A stretch of 64,000 bases of DNA. It comes from Sulfitobacter maritimus. GTDB taxonomy: Bacteria > Pseudomonadota > Alphaproteobacteria > Rhodobacterales > Rhodobacteraceae. Numbering within the stretch: position 1 is the stretch's first letter; each line of letters opens with the position of its first letter. The notes under the pieces are model-generated. The model saw only the letters and a list, made by a program, of their open reading frames with translations. It was not told the DNA's origin and did not search any database. Positions 18,826 to 29,836 of this stretch are shown one piece after another. The stretch lies in contig NZ_JABVBB010000034.1 in the NCBI RefSeq assembly GCF_013346665.1, forward strand, positions 372,001-436,000, in the 5' to 3' direction. Both the position numbers and the translations under genes were made by a program.

Positions 18826-20121
18826 ATGGCCAGTAAGCCTACACGCACCGCCCCATTCGCGGCCTTTGAATGGATGATCGCTTGGCGCTACCTGCGCGCC
18901 CGCCGCGCCGAGGGTGGGGTGAGCGTGATGACGTGGATCAGCCTCATCGGCATCACGCTTGCGGTCTTTGCGCTGATTGCGACGCTGTCGGTCCGCTCCG
19001 GCTTTCGGGCCGAGTTCGTCGACACGATCCTCGGCGCAAACGCGCATGTGACAGTCTATACGATGGGCGAGGTGCTGCCCAACGGCCAGATCGACCGCAC
19101 GATCGAGAATTACGAGGAGATGGCCGCCGAGGTCGCCAAGGTCGAAGGCGTTACCCGCGTGGCGCCCTTGGTGCGCCAGCAAGTTATGGCCAACCGACGG
19201 CAGGCCAATGCGGGCGTCGAGGTCTTTGGCATTGCCACTGAGGACCTGATGACGATCCCCGGCATCCAACCGTCTGAGCGTTCACAGGGCGACATCGCGC
19301 GATTTGAGGAAGGTGTCGCCATCGGCAGCGGCGTGGCGCAGAGCCTTGGCGTGCAACTCGGCGACACGATCAAGCTGATTTCGCCCAATGGGGTCAAAAC
19401 CGCCTTTGGCACCAGCCCACGTGTGAACGGCTATGAGGTGGTCTATATCTTCTCTGCCGGGCGCTATGACATTGATAAGACGCGAGCTTATCTGCCCATT
19501 GCCGAGGCACAGAGCTTTTTCAACCGCGAAGGTGTCGCGGATGAGTTGGAGGTCATGGTTGAAGACCCCGAAAGCGTCGACACCATGGCACCCGCACTGA
19601 TGCAAGCAGCGGGCGATTTGGCGCAGGTCTGGACGTGGCGCGATGCGTCGGGGTCGTTCCTTTCGGCCTTAGATATCGAGGACCGGGTGATGTTCGTCAT
19701 CCTCTCGGTTCTCGTGCTGATTGCGGCGATGAACATTGTTTCGGGGCTGATTATGCTGGTGAAAAACAAGGGCCGGGACATCGGTATTCTGCGCACGATG
19801 GGGCTGAGTGAAGGCTCGGTCCTGCGGGTGTTTTTTATCTGTGGTGCCTTCACCGGCATCATCGGCACCGCGGCTGGCGTGGTGCTGGGTGTGCTTTTTG
19901 CGATCTACGTCGATCAGATTTTCGCCTTCGTGAACTACCTCAGCGGTGGAAATGCTTGGGACGCGTCAATCCGGGGCATCTACTTCCTACCCGCGAAACT
20001 GCAATTGGCTGACGTGCTCTCCGCCGTGGCCCTATCGCTTGGCCTCAGCTTCGTCGTCACGATCTTTCCCGCCCGCCGCGCAGCGCGGATGAACCCTGTG
20101 GAGGCCCTGCGCTATGAATGA
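18826..20121 (+). CDS. lolC: LolC/LolE-type lipoprotein-releasing ABC permease
   Basis: The 431-residue inner-membrane protein extracts mature lipoproteins for transfer to the outer-membrane pathway. It has the Lol/FtsX plan: [13 protein letters not shown] before the first helix ([21 protein letters not shown]), a large periplasmic domain of about 220 residues, and three C-terminal helices. These are [20 protein letters not shown], the segment near [20 protein letters not shown], and the last before the coupling motif [17 protein letters not shown] single permease gene with one ATPase suggests a homodimer, as in LolF-type systems. It overlaps lolD by eight bases. Confidence 0.93.
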   Translation: MASKPTRTAPFAAFEWMIAWRYLRARRAEGGVSVMTWISLIGITLAVFALIATLSVRSGFRAEFVDTILGANAHVTVYTMGEVLPNGQIDRTIENYEEMAAEVAKVEGVTRVAPLVRQQVMANRRQANAGVEVFGIATEDLMTIPGIQPSERSQGDIARFEEGVAIGSGVAQSLGVQLGDTIKLISPNGVKTAFGTSPRVNGYEVVYIFSAGRYDIDKTRAYLPIAEAQSFFNREGVADELEVMVEDPESVDTMAPALMQAAGDLAQVWTWRDASGSFLSALDIEDRVMFVILSVLVLIAAMNIVSGLIMLVKNKGRDIGILRTMGLSEGSVLRVFFICGAFTGIIGTAAGVVLGVLFAIYVDQIFAFVNYLSGGNAWDASIRGIYFLPAKLQLADVLSAVALSLGLSFVVTIFPARRAARMNPVEALRYE

Positions 20122-20797
20122 TCCCGTCTTGCGCCTGAGCGGCATTTCCAAGGCCTATAACCCCGGCAAGCCCAATGAGGTGCATGTCCTGCGCAGCATT
20201 GATCTGGAGGTCGCTCCCGGTGAGGTCGTGGCGCTGGTGGCACCTTCGGGCGCAGGCAAGTCGACGCTGCTGCATATCGCAGGGCTGTTGGATACCGCCG
20301 ACAGCGGCAGGGTCGAGATCGCAGGTGATGACCTGACCGGCCAGAGCGACCGCAAGCGCACTGGGGTGCGGCGGGCGGATGTGGGGTTCATCTATCAGTT
20401 CCACCACCTGCTGCCGGAGTTCACGGCGCTAGAGAACATTGTGCTGCCGCAGCTTGCCAATGGCGTGGCACGTTCTGCTGCCGAAGCGCGCGGCCGCAAG
20501 TTGCTGGCTGAGGTGGGCATCTCTGAGCGCGCTGACCACCGCCCTGCCGCCATGTCAGGTGGCGAGCAACAGCGGGTGGCCTTCTGTCGAGCATTGGCGA
20601 ATGAACCGCGTTTGCTTCTGGCCGATGAGCCGACGGGGAACCTCGACCCTTCGACTTCAGATCAAGTGTTCGGTGCGCTGATGACCTTGGTGCGCAGCAC
20701 CGGGCTGGCGGCTGTGATCGCGACACATAACCTTGACTTGGCCGCCCGAATGGACCGCCAGATCCGGCTAGAGGCCGGGCAACTCGTGCCTGTCTGA
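20114..20797 (+). CDS. lolD: Lipoprotein-releasing system ATPase LolD
   Basis: The 227-residue ABC ATPase drives the LolC/E permease. Motifs are Walker [10 protein letters not shown] at about 43-51, [17 protein letters not shown] (the Q-loop region characteristic of LolD), signature [15 protein letters not shown], Walker [13 protein letters not shown] and the switch His in [10 protein letters not shown]. The start overlaps the lolC 3' end by eight bases, indicating coupled translation. Confidence 0.95.
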   Translation: MNDPVLRLSGISKAYNPGKPNEVHVLRSIDLEVAPGEVVALVAPSGAGKSTLLHIAGLLDTADSGRVEIAGDDLTGQSDRKRTGVRRADVGFIYQFHHLLPEFTALENIVLPQLANGVARSAAEARGRKLLAEVGISERADHRPAAMSGGEQQRVAFCRALANEPRLLLADEPTGNLDPSTSDQVFGALMTLVRSTGLAAVIATHNLDLAARMDRQIRLEAGQLVPV

Positions 20798-20808
20798 TCG
20801 CCCCCGCG

Positions 20809-20828
20809 CATTGGCGTTTGCGCCAGTG
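20809..20828 (+). terminator. Terminator-like hairpin after lolD
   Basis: CATTGGCG (20809-20816) pairs with CGCCAGTG (20821-20828), one pair T-G, across TTTG, just after the lolD stop. No T-run follows. Confidence 0.4.
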
Positions 20829-20891
20829 TCGCCCGGCGCCTATCATCGCGGTAAGGGCCGCAAATGCCCGCCAAAGACCATAGGAGCAGAT

Positions 20892-21305
20892 ATGCCGAGC
20901 CCCAGATTACCGCTGATCCTCGCGGGTGCAGCCGCCGCCATCGTGGCCGCCTGCACCGTGCCGTCGATGCCCGAAGCGCCCGATGGGGCGAAGTTCTATG
21001 CCGCGAACTGCGTATCCTGCCACGGGATGCCGGGGCAGGGCGATGGGCCGTTGGCAGCGGGGCTGAACCCGGCACCGGCGGACCTTACCCTGCTGGCGCG
21101 CGAGAACGGCGGCACGTTCCCCCGGGCGCGGGCGCTGAGCTATATCTACGGCGACCCCGAGCAGGGCCATCTGGCCCGCGTCATGCCGCAGTTCGGCGGG
21201 GCGATGGCCGATGACACCGTGCCGATCGAAGTCGACGGTGTGCTAACCCCAACCCCCCGTGTGCTGGCCGGGCTGCTGGCCTATCTGGAGAGCATCCAGC
21301 GTTAA
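20892..21305 (+). CDS. Lipid-anchored class I cytochrome c
   Basis: From ATG 20892 (TAGGAG upstream) the 137-residue product has a signal peptide with lipobox VAAC (Cys21). One haem c site follows, CVSCH at 40-44, and a likely distal Met in RVMPQFGGAM. It should be a periplasm-facing electron carrier tethered to a membrane by lipid. Its partner is not evident: neighbours are lolD and a metallopeptidase-like lipoprotein on the other strand. Its stop codon overlaps that of the convergent gene (TTAA, 21302-21305). Confidence 0.85.
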   Translation: MPSPRLPLILAGAAAAIVAACTVPSMPEAPDGAKFYAANCVSCHGMPGQGDGPLAAGLNPAPADLTLLARENGGTFPRARALSYIYGDPEQGHLARVMPQFGGAMADDTVPIEVDGVLTPTPRVLAGLLAYLESIQR

Positions 21306-21979
21306 CCGCAGATGCCGTTCAGCTCGACCCCGTCCCATGGCAGGCTCACGTCCGACAGGCGGCTTTGGGGCAGGGGGGCGACGGGCATGACTTCTGAGAG
21401 CATGTTATGCAGCCGCTTGGTGCGCGGCGCTTGCGGGTCGAGCGCACGGCAGCAGACGAATTCCTCGACAATGGAACCCTGCTGTTCGTAGCCGAAATTG
21501 AGAAACTTGGGTTCCGTTTCGATATCAAAGAGATAGGGATCAGGGCTATTGCCATGTTCCGACGCGGCGCGGAGCGGGGAGTAGCCCGTCACCGCTCGGT
21601 TTTGCCATTGCCAGACATGGGTGACCTCATGCGCCAGCAGCATCGCGGCGATCAGGCTGATGCGGTCTGGGTGATCGGGCAGGTAGTCTTCGAGATACCA
21701 ATCCTTGTCAAAAAGCACGTTGTTCCACAGCGCCATGGCGGCGGGTTTAGAGGTGACGGTATCCCCCTCAGGCGGCGGCAAGATGCGTTCGCGGCATGTG
21801 GTACGCGGACGCGGTTTGCGTTTGAAGGTGACGGCGCGGGTGGGCGCTCCGTCGTGCAGGCGGACGCGGCTGTAGTCGACGGAGGTGCCGTGAATGGTGG
21901 AGAGATAGGCACGCTCGTTCTCCGTCAGCGGACGGCCGCAGGCGGTGAGGAGCAGGAGCAGGATGAGCGCGCGGATCAT
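21302..21979 (-). CDS. Putative zinc-metallopeptidase lipoprotein (HEVTH motif)
   Basis: The 225-residue product starts at 21979, where a short signal peptide and lipobox LTAC (Cys14) begin. The upstream part of the frame is not signal-like. A helix with AAMLLAHEVTHVWQWQNR contains the HEXXH zinc-binding motif, seen in DUF4157-type and related putative peptidases, and SIVEEFVCC may give a third ligand. CGRPLTENERAYL and the paired cysteines are otherwise unassigned. Peptidase activity is inferred from HEXXH only. No good ribosome binding site is visible. Confidence 0.7.
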   Translation of the reverse strand: MIRALILLLLLTACGRPLTENERAYLSTIHGTSVDYSRVRLHDGAPTRAVTFKRKPRPRTTCRERILPPPEGDTVTSKPAAMALWNNVLFDKDWYLEDYLPDHPDRISLIAAMLLAHEVTHVWQWQNRAVTGYSPLRAASEHGNSPDPYLFDIETEPKFLNFGYEQQGSIVEEFVCCRALDPQAPRTKRLHNMLSEVMPVAPLPQSRLSDVSLPWDGVELNGICG

Positions 21980-22090
21980 GGGGCGAGTTAGGACCGGCGT
22001 GGGCGGCAGATCAAGGGGAAAGATTGGGGTTGGGCGCTGACGTTGCGGGTAGCTGCTGGTACGGTCCCGACCTATCGTTGTGCGGAAGCT

Positions 22091-22132
22091 CCTTCCCCAT
22101 GGGGAAGGGAAGGGGCTATGCGCCAAAGGCGC
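22091..22132. repeat. 18-bp perfect palindrome and adjacent hairpin
   Basis: CCTTCCCCATGGGGAAGG (22091-22108) is a perfect palindrome. Ten bases on, TGCGCC-AAA-GGCGCT (about 22118-22132) forms a second hairpin. On the minus strand these lie downstream of the DUF6693-like gene and upstream of the metallopeptidase-like lipoprotein, so they may form its terminator. They also mark the edge of an AT-rich patch. Confidence 0.45.
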
Positions 22133-22186
22133 TTGGGATACGGAACAGATGTGGCTAGGCCGTTAACCACATCGCAAATGAGCTTT

Positions 22187-22525
22187 TCAAAGCGGTCGAA
22201 TTGTAGCTGCATTCAGCAGCCGCTTAACTACAGAAGGCCAGTAGACGAAATAAGCTAAACCAAGCGTAATGATCGACAACAGTAGCCATAGCAGTGCGTG
22301 ACCAATGATATCCCCAAAAGATACTTCCACATTAACTTTCCCTACGGTGTTTCCAACCGGGTCGATTAAGGTAGACCTATTCATCGGAGCCTTCAGAAAA
22401 TAGTAGGGCAAGATAAACAAAGCTAAGCCAAAAGTTATTAGGGAAAGCAGAATCCAAATGATGATTTGGCCGATCGCTTCGCCCACCGAAAAATCGCATT
22501 TAAGCTTGTAACCGTTTAAAGTCAT
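22187..22525 (-). CDS. DUF6693-like membrane protein with internal duplication
   Basis: The 112-residue protein consists of two similar halves. VGEAIGQIIIWILLSLITFG (about 14-33) and FGDIIGHALLWLLLSIITLG (about 70-89) align well, and each is followed by a second hydrophobic run and a basic end. Four membrane segments are likely. The pattern fits the DUF6693 family. The DNA from about 22140 to 22620 is visibly AT-rich compared with neighbours, and codon use differs (many AAA, TTA, ATT), which suggests later acquisition. Function unknown. Confidence 0.7.
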   Translation of the reverse strand: MTLNGYKLKCDFSVGEAIGQIIIWILLSLITFGLALFILPYYFLKAPMNRSTLIDPVGNTVGKVNVEVSFGDIIGHALLWLLLSIITLGLAYFVYWPSVVKRLLNAATIRPL

Positions 22526-22620
22526 GGGAAATTACCTAAGTTGAAAGTAACTATACCCATAGTTGCATTCACATGCGAATTTCAATCAAAAATTTTAGCT
22601 GTGCCTTCTGTTAGCCCCCC

Positions 22621-24576
22621 TCAAACATCCAACTCCTCCACAAACTGCGCGTTCTGCTGAATATACGCGAACCGCATCTCCGGTTTCTTCCCCATCAACC
22701 GCTCCACCAAATCCCCGGTCTCGCCCGGCACGTCCTCATCCACGGTCACGCGGATGAGCTTGCGGGTCTCGGGGTCCATCGTCGTCTCTTTGAGGTCCTT
22801 TGCGTCCATCTCGCCCAGACCCTTAAAACGGCTCACGTCGATCTTGCCTTTGCCGCCCAAGCCCTTCTCCAGCCACACGTTTTTTTCGGCCTCGTCGAGG
22901 CAGTAGACCCGCTTGGCACCTTGGGTCAGGCGGAACAGCGGCGGGCAGGCGAGATACAAATGCCCTGCGTCGATCAGCGGGCGCATTTGGGTGAAGAAGA
23001 AGGTCATCAACAACGACGCGATATGCGCACCGTCGACGTCGGCGTCGGTCATGATGATGATCTTGTCATAGCGTAGATCGTCGAGATTGAACTTAGTACC
23101 CATGCCGACGCCAAGCGCTTCGCAGAGGTCGTTGATCTCGGCGTTGGTGGTCAGCTTGCTGGAGGCGGCCCCCAGCACGTTCAGAATCTTACCCTTCAGC
23201 GGCAGCAGCGCTTGGGTGTTGCGGTTGCGCGCGCCCTTGCCGGAGCCGCCCGCCGAGTCGCCCTCAACGATGAACAGTTCCGTACCCTCGCGCGACTTGC
23301 TGGTGCAGTCGGTGAGCTTGCCGGGCAAGCGCAGTTTTTTCGTGGCGCTCTTGCGCGCGGTTTCCTTTTCCTGCCGGCGGCGCATGCGCTCTTCGGCGCG
23401 CAAGACGAGGAAATCGAGGATCGCGCCTGCGGATTTCGTGTCTGCTGCCAGCCAGTTGTCAAAGTGGTCGCGCACGGCGTTTTCCACCAGACGCGCGGCC
23501 TCGGTCGTGGCGAGGCGGTCCTTGGTCTGGCCCACGAATTCCGGCTCGCGGATGAAGCAAGACACCAGCGCGCAGCCTCCGGTAATCAGGTCTTCGCGGG
23601 TGATGTCCTTGGCCTTGCGGTTGTTGGCAAGCTCGCCATAAGCCCGGATGCCCTTAAGGATCGCGGCCCAGAAGCCGCCTTCGTGGGTGCCGCCTTCGGG
23701 CGTAGGGACGGTGTTACAGTAGGACTGGATGAAACCGTCGCGGGCCGGGGTCCAGTTGATCGCCCATTCGACCTTGCCCGGCACGCCGAAACGCTCTTGA
23801 AAGTCGACCGTTCCGGCGAAGGGGTTTTCGGCGTAGGTCGTTGATTTGCCCAGCGTTTCGCGCAGGTAGTCGGCAAGGCCGCCGGGGAAGTGAAAGACCG
23901 CCTCCATCGGCGTGTCGCCATCCTCGATCTCGGACTTCCAGCGGATTTCGACGCCGGAGAAAAGGTAGGCTTTGGAACGGACCATTTTGAGCAGGCGCGA
24001 CGGTTTGAACCGATGTGCGCCAAAGATTTGCTCGTCCGCGTGGAACGTGACGCTGGTGCCGCGCCGGTTGGGAGCGGCGCCGACTTTCTCGACCGGCCCT
24101 TGCGGAATGCCGCGGGAAAAGCGTTGCTCGAACAACTCACGGTTTCGCGCGACCTGCACCACCATGGAATCGCTCAGAGCGTTGACGACCGAGGCGCCAA
24201 CGCCGTGAAGACCGCCCGAGGTCTGATAGGCCTTGCCCGAAAATTTGCCGCCCGCGTGTAGCGTGCAGAGGATCACTTCGAGCGCAGATTTCTCGGGGAA
24301 CTTCGGGTGTGGATCAATTGGAATGCCGCGGCCGTTGTCGCGGATGGTGACCGAATAGTCGGCGTGCAGTTCGACCTCAATGCGGTTGGCATGGCCTGCG
24401 ACGGCTTCGTCCATCGAGTTGTCGAGCACTTCGGCCACGAGGTGGTGCAATGCGCGCTCATCAGTGCCGCCGATATACATGCCGGGGCGTTTGCGGACGG
24501 GTTCCAACCCCTCCAGCACTTCGATGGAGGAGGCGTCGTAATCTGTGGGTTCCTGGCCGGAAAGAAGGTCGGTCAT
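22621..24576 (-). CDS. parE: DNA topoisomerase IV subunit B
   Basis: The 651-residue subunit supplies the ATPase for decatenation with ParC. It has the GHKL ATPase motifs (VLDNSMDEAVAGHA, IRDNGRGIPIDPHPK, TSGGLHGVGASVVNALSD) and the TOPRIM domain with IVEGDSAGGSGKGARNRNTQ and MTDADVDGAHI. GQTKDRLATTEAARLVE is closer to ParE than GyrB, and there is no GyrB-type insertion. Start ATG 24576 is preferred because the upstream extension lacks conservation and would run back over the doc promoter side. Confidence 0.93.
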   Translation of the reverse strand: MTDLLSGQEPTDYDASSIEVLEGLEPVRKRPGMYIGGTDERALHHLVAEVLDNSMDEAVAGHANRIEVELHADYSVTIRDNGRGIPIDPHPKFPEKSALEVILCTLHAGGKFSGKAYQTSGGLHGVGASVVNALSDSMVVQVARNRELFEQRFSRGIPQGPVEKVGAAPNRRGTSVTFHADEQIFGAHRFKPSRLLKMVRSKAYLFSGVEIRWKSEIEDGDTPMEAVFHFPGGLADYLRETLGKSTTYAENPFAGTVDFQERFGVPGKVEWAINWTPARDGFIQSYCNTVPTPEGGTHEGGFWAAILKGIRAYGELANNRKAKDITREDLITGGCALVSCFIREPEFVGQTKDRLATTEAARLVENAVRDHFDNWLAADTKSAGAILDFLVLRAEERMRRRQEKETARKSATKKLRLPGKLTDCTSKSREGTELFIVEGDSAGGSGKGARNRNTQALLPLKGKILNVLGAASSKLTTNAEINDLCEALGVGMGTKFNLDDLRYDKIIIMTDADVDGAHIASLLMTFFFTQMRPLIDAGHLYLACPPLFRLTQGAKRVYCLDEAEKNVWLEKGLGGKGKIDVSRFKGLGEMDAKDLKETTMDPETRKLIRVTVDEDVPGETGDLVERLMGKKPEMRFAYIQQNAQFVEELDV

Positions 24577-24671
24577 GCGGGCCTGCTCTTTGTTTGTGGG
24601 TGAAGGCCATTTTGACAGGGCCGCGCGGCGGGGGCAATCGCGGGTTTGTCTTATGGGCCGGATTTGGTTGG

Positions 24672-25049
24672 TCAGGTGGCTCTGGCGCGTAGCCAATCGG
24701 CGAGGCTGTCTTCGTCAATGCGGCGTTGGGCCACGTCGCGGATCAGATCACCGGCTTCGATGGTGTCATGCGTGATGCGGATACCGTTCAAATGCAGGCA
24801 AACGATCATGGTCTTATACGCCGTACGCTTATTCGCATCATTGAAGACATGTCCGGTTGCTACAGTCACGCAGTAGGCCACGGCAAGGTCGAAAATGTTG
24901 TTGATCATTCCGTAGACGAGCCGATTGTCCACCCGCGCTAAAGCACCGTCGAGCGATTTGTCGAGCGCTCGCCCCGCAAGCTCTCCGGGGTTCAAAACCG
25001 CATCGTGAATCGTTTCGACAAGTTCGGCGTTCAAAAGGACGTAGGTCAT
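24672..25049 (-). CDS. doc: Doc/Fic-type toxin
   Basis: The 125-residue protein has the Fic/Doc active-site loop HVFNDANKR at 67-75. Doc enzymes use this loop to phosphorylate elongation factor Tu and halt translation. The size and position directly after a Phd-like antitoxin, overlapping it by four bases (ATGA), fit a type II toxin-antitoxin pair. The His, Asn and Lys-Arg of the motif are all present, so the toxin appears intact. Confidence 0.92.
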   Translation of the reverse strand: MTYVLLNAELVETIHDAVLNPGELAGRALDKSLDGALARVDNRLVYGMINNIFDLAVAYCVTVATGHVFNDANKRTAYKTMIVCLHLNGIRITHDTIEAGDLIRDVAQRRIDEDSLADWLRARAT

Positions 25050-25294
25050 TTATCTTTGAGGTAGTCGAGCACGGGCTGGGTTTGCGTACGGGTCGCCGCA
25101 ATACTCTCCATCACCTCGTCCAGCGTCGCCACGCGCGGCTCTTCCTGAAGCGTCGCCTCTGCCGGTACGAAATAGCCCACGCAACGCGAGTTCTTCATCA
25201 CCGCCACAGGTTTGCCGCCTGAGCGTTCCAGTACCTTATGCGGTTCACGCATTTCGGTCATGGTGGCGATGTGGTTCGTATGGATGCGGGTCAT
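25046..25294 (-). CDS. phd: Phd/YefM-type antitoxin
   Basis: The 82-residue protein has the Phd/YefM N-terminal fold: basic start, VLERSGGKPVAVMKNSRCVGYFVPAEA, which is the DNA-binding and dimerising part. An acidic, helical C-terminus (TLDEVMESIAATRTQTQPVLDYLKDK region) should wrap the Doc toxin. AGGAG precedes the ATG by eight bases. An AT-rich palindrome directly upstream is the likely operator. Confidence 0.9.
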   Translation of the reverse strand: MTRIHTNHIATMTEMREPHKVLERSGGKPVAVMKNSRCVGYFVPAEATLQEEPRVATLDEVMESIAATRTQTQPVLDYLKDK

Positions 25295-25308
25295 TGTAGG
25301 CTCCTGAA

Positions 25309-25326
25309 TGCATATTTAAATATACA
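25309..25326 (-). promoter_or_regulatory. Palindromic operator of phd-doc
   Basis: TGCATATTTAAATATACA is an 18-bp inverted repeat with one mismatched pair and a perfect core ATATTTAAATAT (25312-25323). It stands in otherwise GC-rich DNA 15 bases before the antitoxin ATG. Phd proteins repress their own operons through such sites. The core could also carry the -10 element. Confidence 0.65.
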
Positions 25327-25340
25327 CTTTCGGGCCTATT

Positions 25341-26228
25341 TTACAAGGGTCGCTGCGCGCACCACTTTAATACAGCATCGGCCACGGCCTTGGGCTTTTG
25401 GTGATGCAGCCAATGGTCTGCGCCTGCGATCTCGACCCGTGTGAGGTCTTGCACGAAAGTCTCCAAACCTTCTGAGGCTTCGGGCAGCAGAGCACTATCA
25501 TCTTGGCCCCAGATCAAAAGATGCGGGCATCTCACCCGCAACCGCTCGACGGGGAAGTTCGGCAGGTCGCGGACCGGTCTGCCGGGGGTGGCGACTTGGA
25601 GCGGGGAGGCGCGGTACCAGTTGATCATGGCACGCAGGCGCCCCGGCCGGCCCCATTCGGCGCGATAGGCCTCGCAGCGCTCCGGCGTTAGCCAACTTAA
25701 GTCCATATGCGCGGAGAACAGGTTGAGCAGGCCCGCAAAATCGTCTTTCGCCAGCCTCACAGCGCTGCCTTCGCTGCGCAGAGCGTTGATATATTGCGAA
25801 GCCGCCGTTTGCGGCCCCCCTGCGGCCAAGGCGCGTTGGAACGGTACCGGATGCACGCCATTGAGCACGATCAGCCGAGCCACCAGTTCAGAGCGGAACA
25901 TCGCCAAGGCATAGCCCACCGAAGCGCCCCAATCATGAGCCAGAACAGTCACTGGCCTATCGCCAATCAACTCAGCCATATCTGCCATCAAATGCGCCAT
26001 CGCGTAGGGCTCAATTCCTTCGGGCGCACTGCTTTGGCCATAGCCGCGTTGGTCGGGGGCGATACAATGGAAGTGTTCGCACAGATGGGGGGCAAGGTCG
26101 GACCACGCGCCGCCGAATTCGGGAAACCCATGCAACATAAGCAGCGGAGGCAGGCCGTCATCGCCCCAGTGCCGCAAGAAGATTTCCTGTCCGTTGATGT
26201 GGCGTGTCTCGGTTCTCGTCCGCTCCAT
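25341..26228 (-). CDS. Alpha/beta hydrolase, epoxide-hydrolase-like
   Basis: The 295-residue enzyme starts at ATG 26228 (GAGGGGG upstream); the longer frame adds non-conserved residues. It has the oxyanion motif HGFPEF at 33-38, a nucleophile elbow LAHDWGAS with Asp99, and a C-terminal acid and His in IWGQDDS and GADHWLHHQ. An Asp nucleophile after His points to epoxide hydrolase or dehalogenase chemistry, through an alkyl-enzyme ester. The cap region with a Tyr-rich segment (MINWYRASP) fits epoxide hydrolases better. Substrate unknown. Confidence 0.85.
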   Translation of the reverse strand: MERTRTETRHINGQEIFLRHWGDDGLPPLLMLHGFPEFGGAWSDLAPHLCEHFHCIAPDQRGYGQSSAPEGIEPYAMAHLMADMAELIGDRPVTVLAHDWGASVGYALAMFRSELVARLIVLNGVHPVPFQRALAAGGPQTAASQYINALRSEGSAVRLAKDDFAGLLNLFSAHMDLSWLTPERCEAYRAEWGRPGRLRAMINWYRASPLQVATPGRPVRDLPNFPVERLRVRCPHLLIWGQDDSALLPEASEGLETFVQDLTRVEIAGADHWLHHQKPKAVADAVLKWCAQRPL

Positions 26229-26378
26229 AACGCCCCCTCTCGGCCCCAGTCTTGCTGTTCTGTCTAAGTTAATCAAGATATTCATGCGCTTGGGTGTAGA
26301 TGATACCGTTTTCCCAACGGTGAACAGCCCCGGAAAACCAGCCTTCCCCTTTTCGCTGGCTCGGCGTAAGGCTCTTTT

Positions 26379-27734
26379 ATGACAACAGCTATGACCCACC
26401 GCAAACACGTCCGCGCGATCTTGACGCTCGGCCTGCCGCTTATCGGCGGACATCTGGCACAGATGGCCATCGGCGTGACCGATACCGTCATGCTGGGCTG
26501 GTATTCGATCGAGGCGTTGGCTGCAGGGGTGCTGGGCAGCACGTTTTTCTTTGTCCTGTTTATCTTTGGGTCGGGGTTCGGCATGGCGGTGATGCCCTTG
26601 GTCGCGGCCTATGATGCCGAAGACGACGAAATCGGTCTGCGCCGCGCCACGCGAATGGGCCTATGGCTATCAATCGGTTTTGCCATGATCGCTTTGCCGG
26701 TGATGATCTGGTCTAAACCAGTGCTGAGCCTGCTGGGGCAGGAGCCCGAGTTGGCCGCGTTGGGCGGGCGTTACCTGTCCATTGCGGGCTGGGGCATCGT
26801 GCCGGCGCTGTTGGTGATGGTGCTGAAATCCTACCTCGCCGCGCTAGAGCGGACGCAGGTCGTGCTGTGGATCACGTTGGGCGCCGCTATCGTCAATGCG
26901 TTGGCGAATTACGCGCTGATTTTTGGCAATTGGGGCGCGCCGGAACTCGGGGTCATGGGGGCGGCCATTGCGTCTGTGACGACGCATACGGTCTCGTTGA
27001 TCGGGATCGTGGTCTACGTCCTGATCGCCCTGCCGCAGCATAGTCTTTTCGTCCGGCTTTGGCGGGTTGATCCGCAGATGTTGCTGCGCGTGTTTAGGTT
27101 GGGGCTGCCCATCGGTCTGACCACTTTGAGCGAAGTGGGGCTGTTCGCCGCGTCCTCGCTGATGATGGGCTGGATCAGCACCTTTGCGCTGGCCGCCCAT
27201 GGTATCGCGATCCAACTCGTCTCGCTGGTTTTCATGGTGCATCTGGGGTTGAGCAATGTGGCGACGATCCGGGTCGGCAACGCCTTTGGTCGCCGAGACG
27301 CGCCGCATATGGCACGCGGGGCGTGGATCGTGATTGTCCTGTCGGTGGTCTTTTCCTTGCTCACCATGATCGGCTTTATCGGCTGGCCGGAGGCGCTCAT
27401 TTCGCTTTTCATGCAGGAAAGTGAGCCAGCCCGGCTGGAGATCATCGCGATTGGCACTGGCCTGCTCGTGATGGCGACCTTGTTCCAATTGGTCGATGGC
27501 GCACAGGTGGTAGCACTTGGGCTGCTGCGTGGGGCGCAGGATACCCAAGTGCCGATGATCATGGCGGCGGTCAGCTATTGGGGGGTGGGGGTGCCCTGTT
27601 CCTACCTCTTAGGCTTCACGTTTGGCTATGGGGCGTTGGGCGTTTGGGCCGGGCTTGTGGCCGGACTGGCTTTGGCGGCTGTGCTGCTGAATGCGCGGTT
27701 TTGGGGGCAGACAATTCGGCGGTTGAATTTCTAA
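26379..27734 (+). CDS. MATE-family multidrug efflux transporter
   Basis: The 451-residue integral membrane protein has about twelve hydrophobic segments arranged in two halves, with family signatures LGLPLIGGHLAQMAIGVTDT at the N-terminus and LGLPIGLTTLSEVGLFAASS at the start of the second half. MATE proteins export organic cations and other compounds using Na+ or H+. An alternative start at 26391 would remove four residues. The stop codon abuts that of the convergent gene with no intervening base. Confidence 0.93.
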   Translation: MTTAMTHRKHVRAILTLGLPLIGGHLAQMAIGVTDTVMLGWYSIEALAAGVLGSTFFFVLFIFGSGFGMAVMPLVAAYDAEDDEIGLRRATRMGLWLSIGFAMIALPVMIWSKPVLSLLGQEPELAALGGRYLSIAGWGIVPALLVMVLKSYLAALERTQVVLWITLGAAIVNALANYALIFGNWGAPELGVMGAAIASVTTHTVSLIGIVVYVLIALPQHSLFVRLWRVDPQMLLRVFRLGLPIGLTTLSEVGLFAASSLMMGWISTFALAAHGIAIQLVSLVFMVHLGLSNVATIRVGNAFGRRDAPHMARGAWIVIVLSVVFSLLTMIGFIGWPEALISLFMQESEPARLEIIAIGTGLLVMATLFQLVDGAQVVALGLLRGAQDTQVPMIMAAVSYWGVGVPCSYLLGFTFGYGALGVWAGLVAGLALAAVLLNARFWGQTIRRLNF

Positions 27735-28136
27735 TCAGCCGCGCCCGATCCGGTCCGCCTTTTTGCGCACCAGCGTGCTGCGCAGGTCGTGCATGGCGAG
27801 CAAAAGGTCATCGGTCACGGCGTCTAGCTGTTCTTCGCTGGCGCGCGATTGCGCCCATTGGGTTGTGAGGTTCAGGTGATCTACCGTCCGGCGGATGTCA
27901 TCGATCTCACGCGCAGCAAGCAGCGCACGGCGGGCTTCGATCCAGCGATCAATCTCAGCCGTGTCGGCTTCGGTGAGGCGGTACGCTCCGTGTGGTTTCA
28001 CCTCACCGCTGCGCAGATTGACCACGGCGATCTGATCCATCTCAATCCGGCGCTGGCGGTTCTCGCTATCAAGGCGAAACACCGCTGCGCCGTTTTCGCG
28101 GACCCTGAAGTAATAGTCTGGAAGATCGCCCGCCAT
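27735..28136 (-). CDS. Hypothetical protein with helical C-terminus
   Basis: I do not recognise this 133-residue soluble protein. The N-terminal third (LPDYYFRVRENGAAVFRLD) looks like a small beta-rich domain. The rest is helical and charged (EIDRWIEARRALLAAREIDD, then TDDLLLAMHDLRSTLVRKKA), possibly a coiled coil. There is no signal peptide. It begins ten bases upstream of the aspC stop, on the same strand but in reverse order of transcription (aspC first), so co-transcription from aspC is likely. Confidence 0.65.
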   Translation of the reverse strand: MAGDLPDYYFRVRENGAAVFRLDSENRQRRIEMDQIAVVNLRSGEVKPHGAYRLTEADTAEIDRWIEARRALLAAREIDDIRRTVDHLNLTTQWAQSRASEEQLDAVTDDLLLAMHDLRSTLVRKKADRIGRG

Positions 28137-28146
28137 TGCCCCGCCC

Positions 28147-29828
<1,682 letters not shown>

Positions 29829-29836
<8 letters not shown>

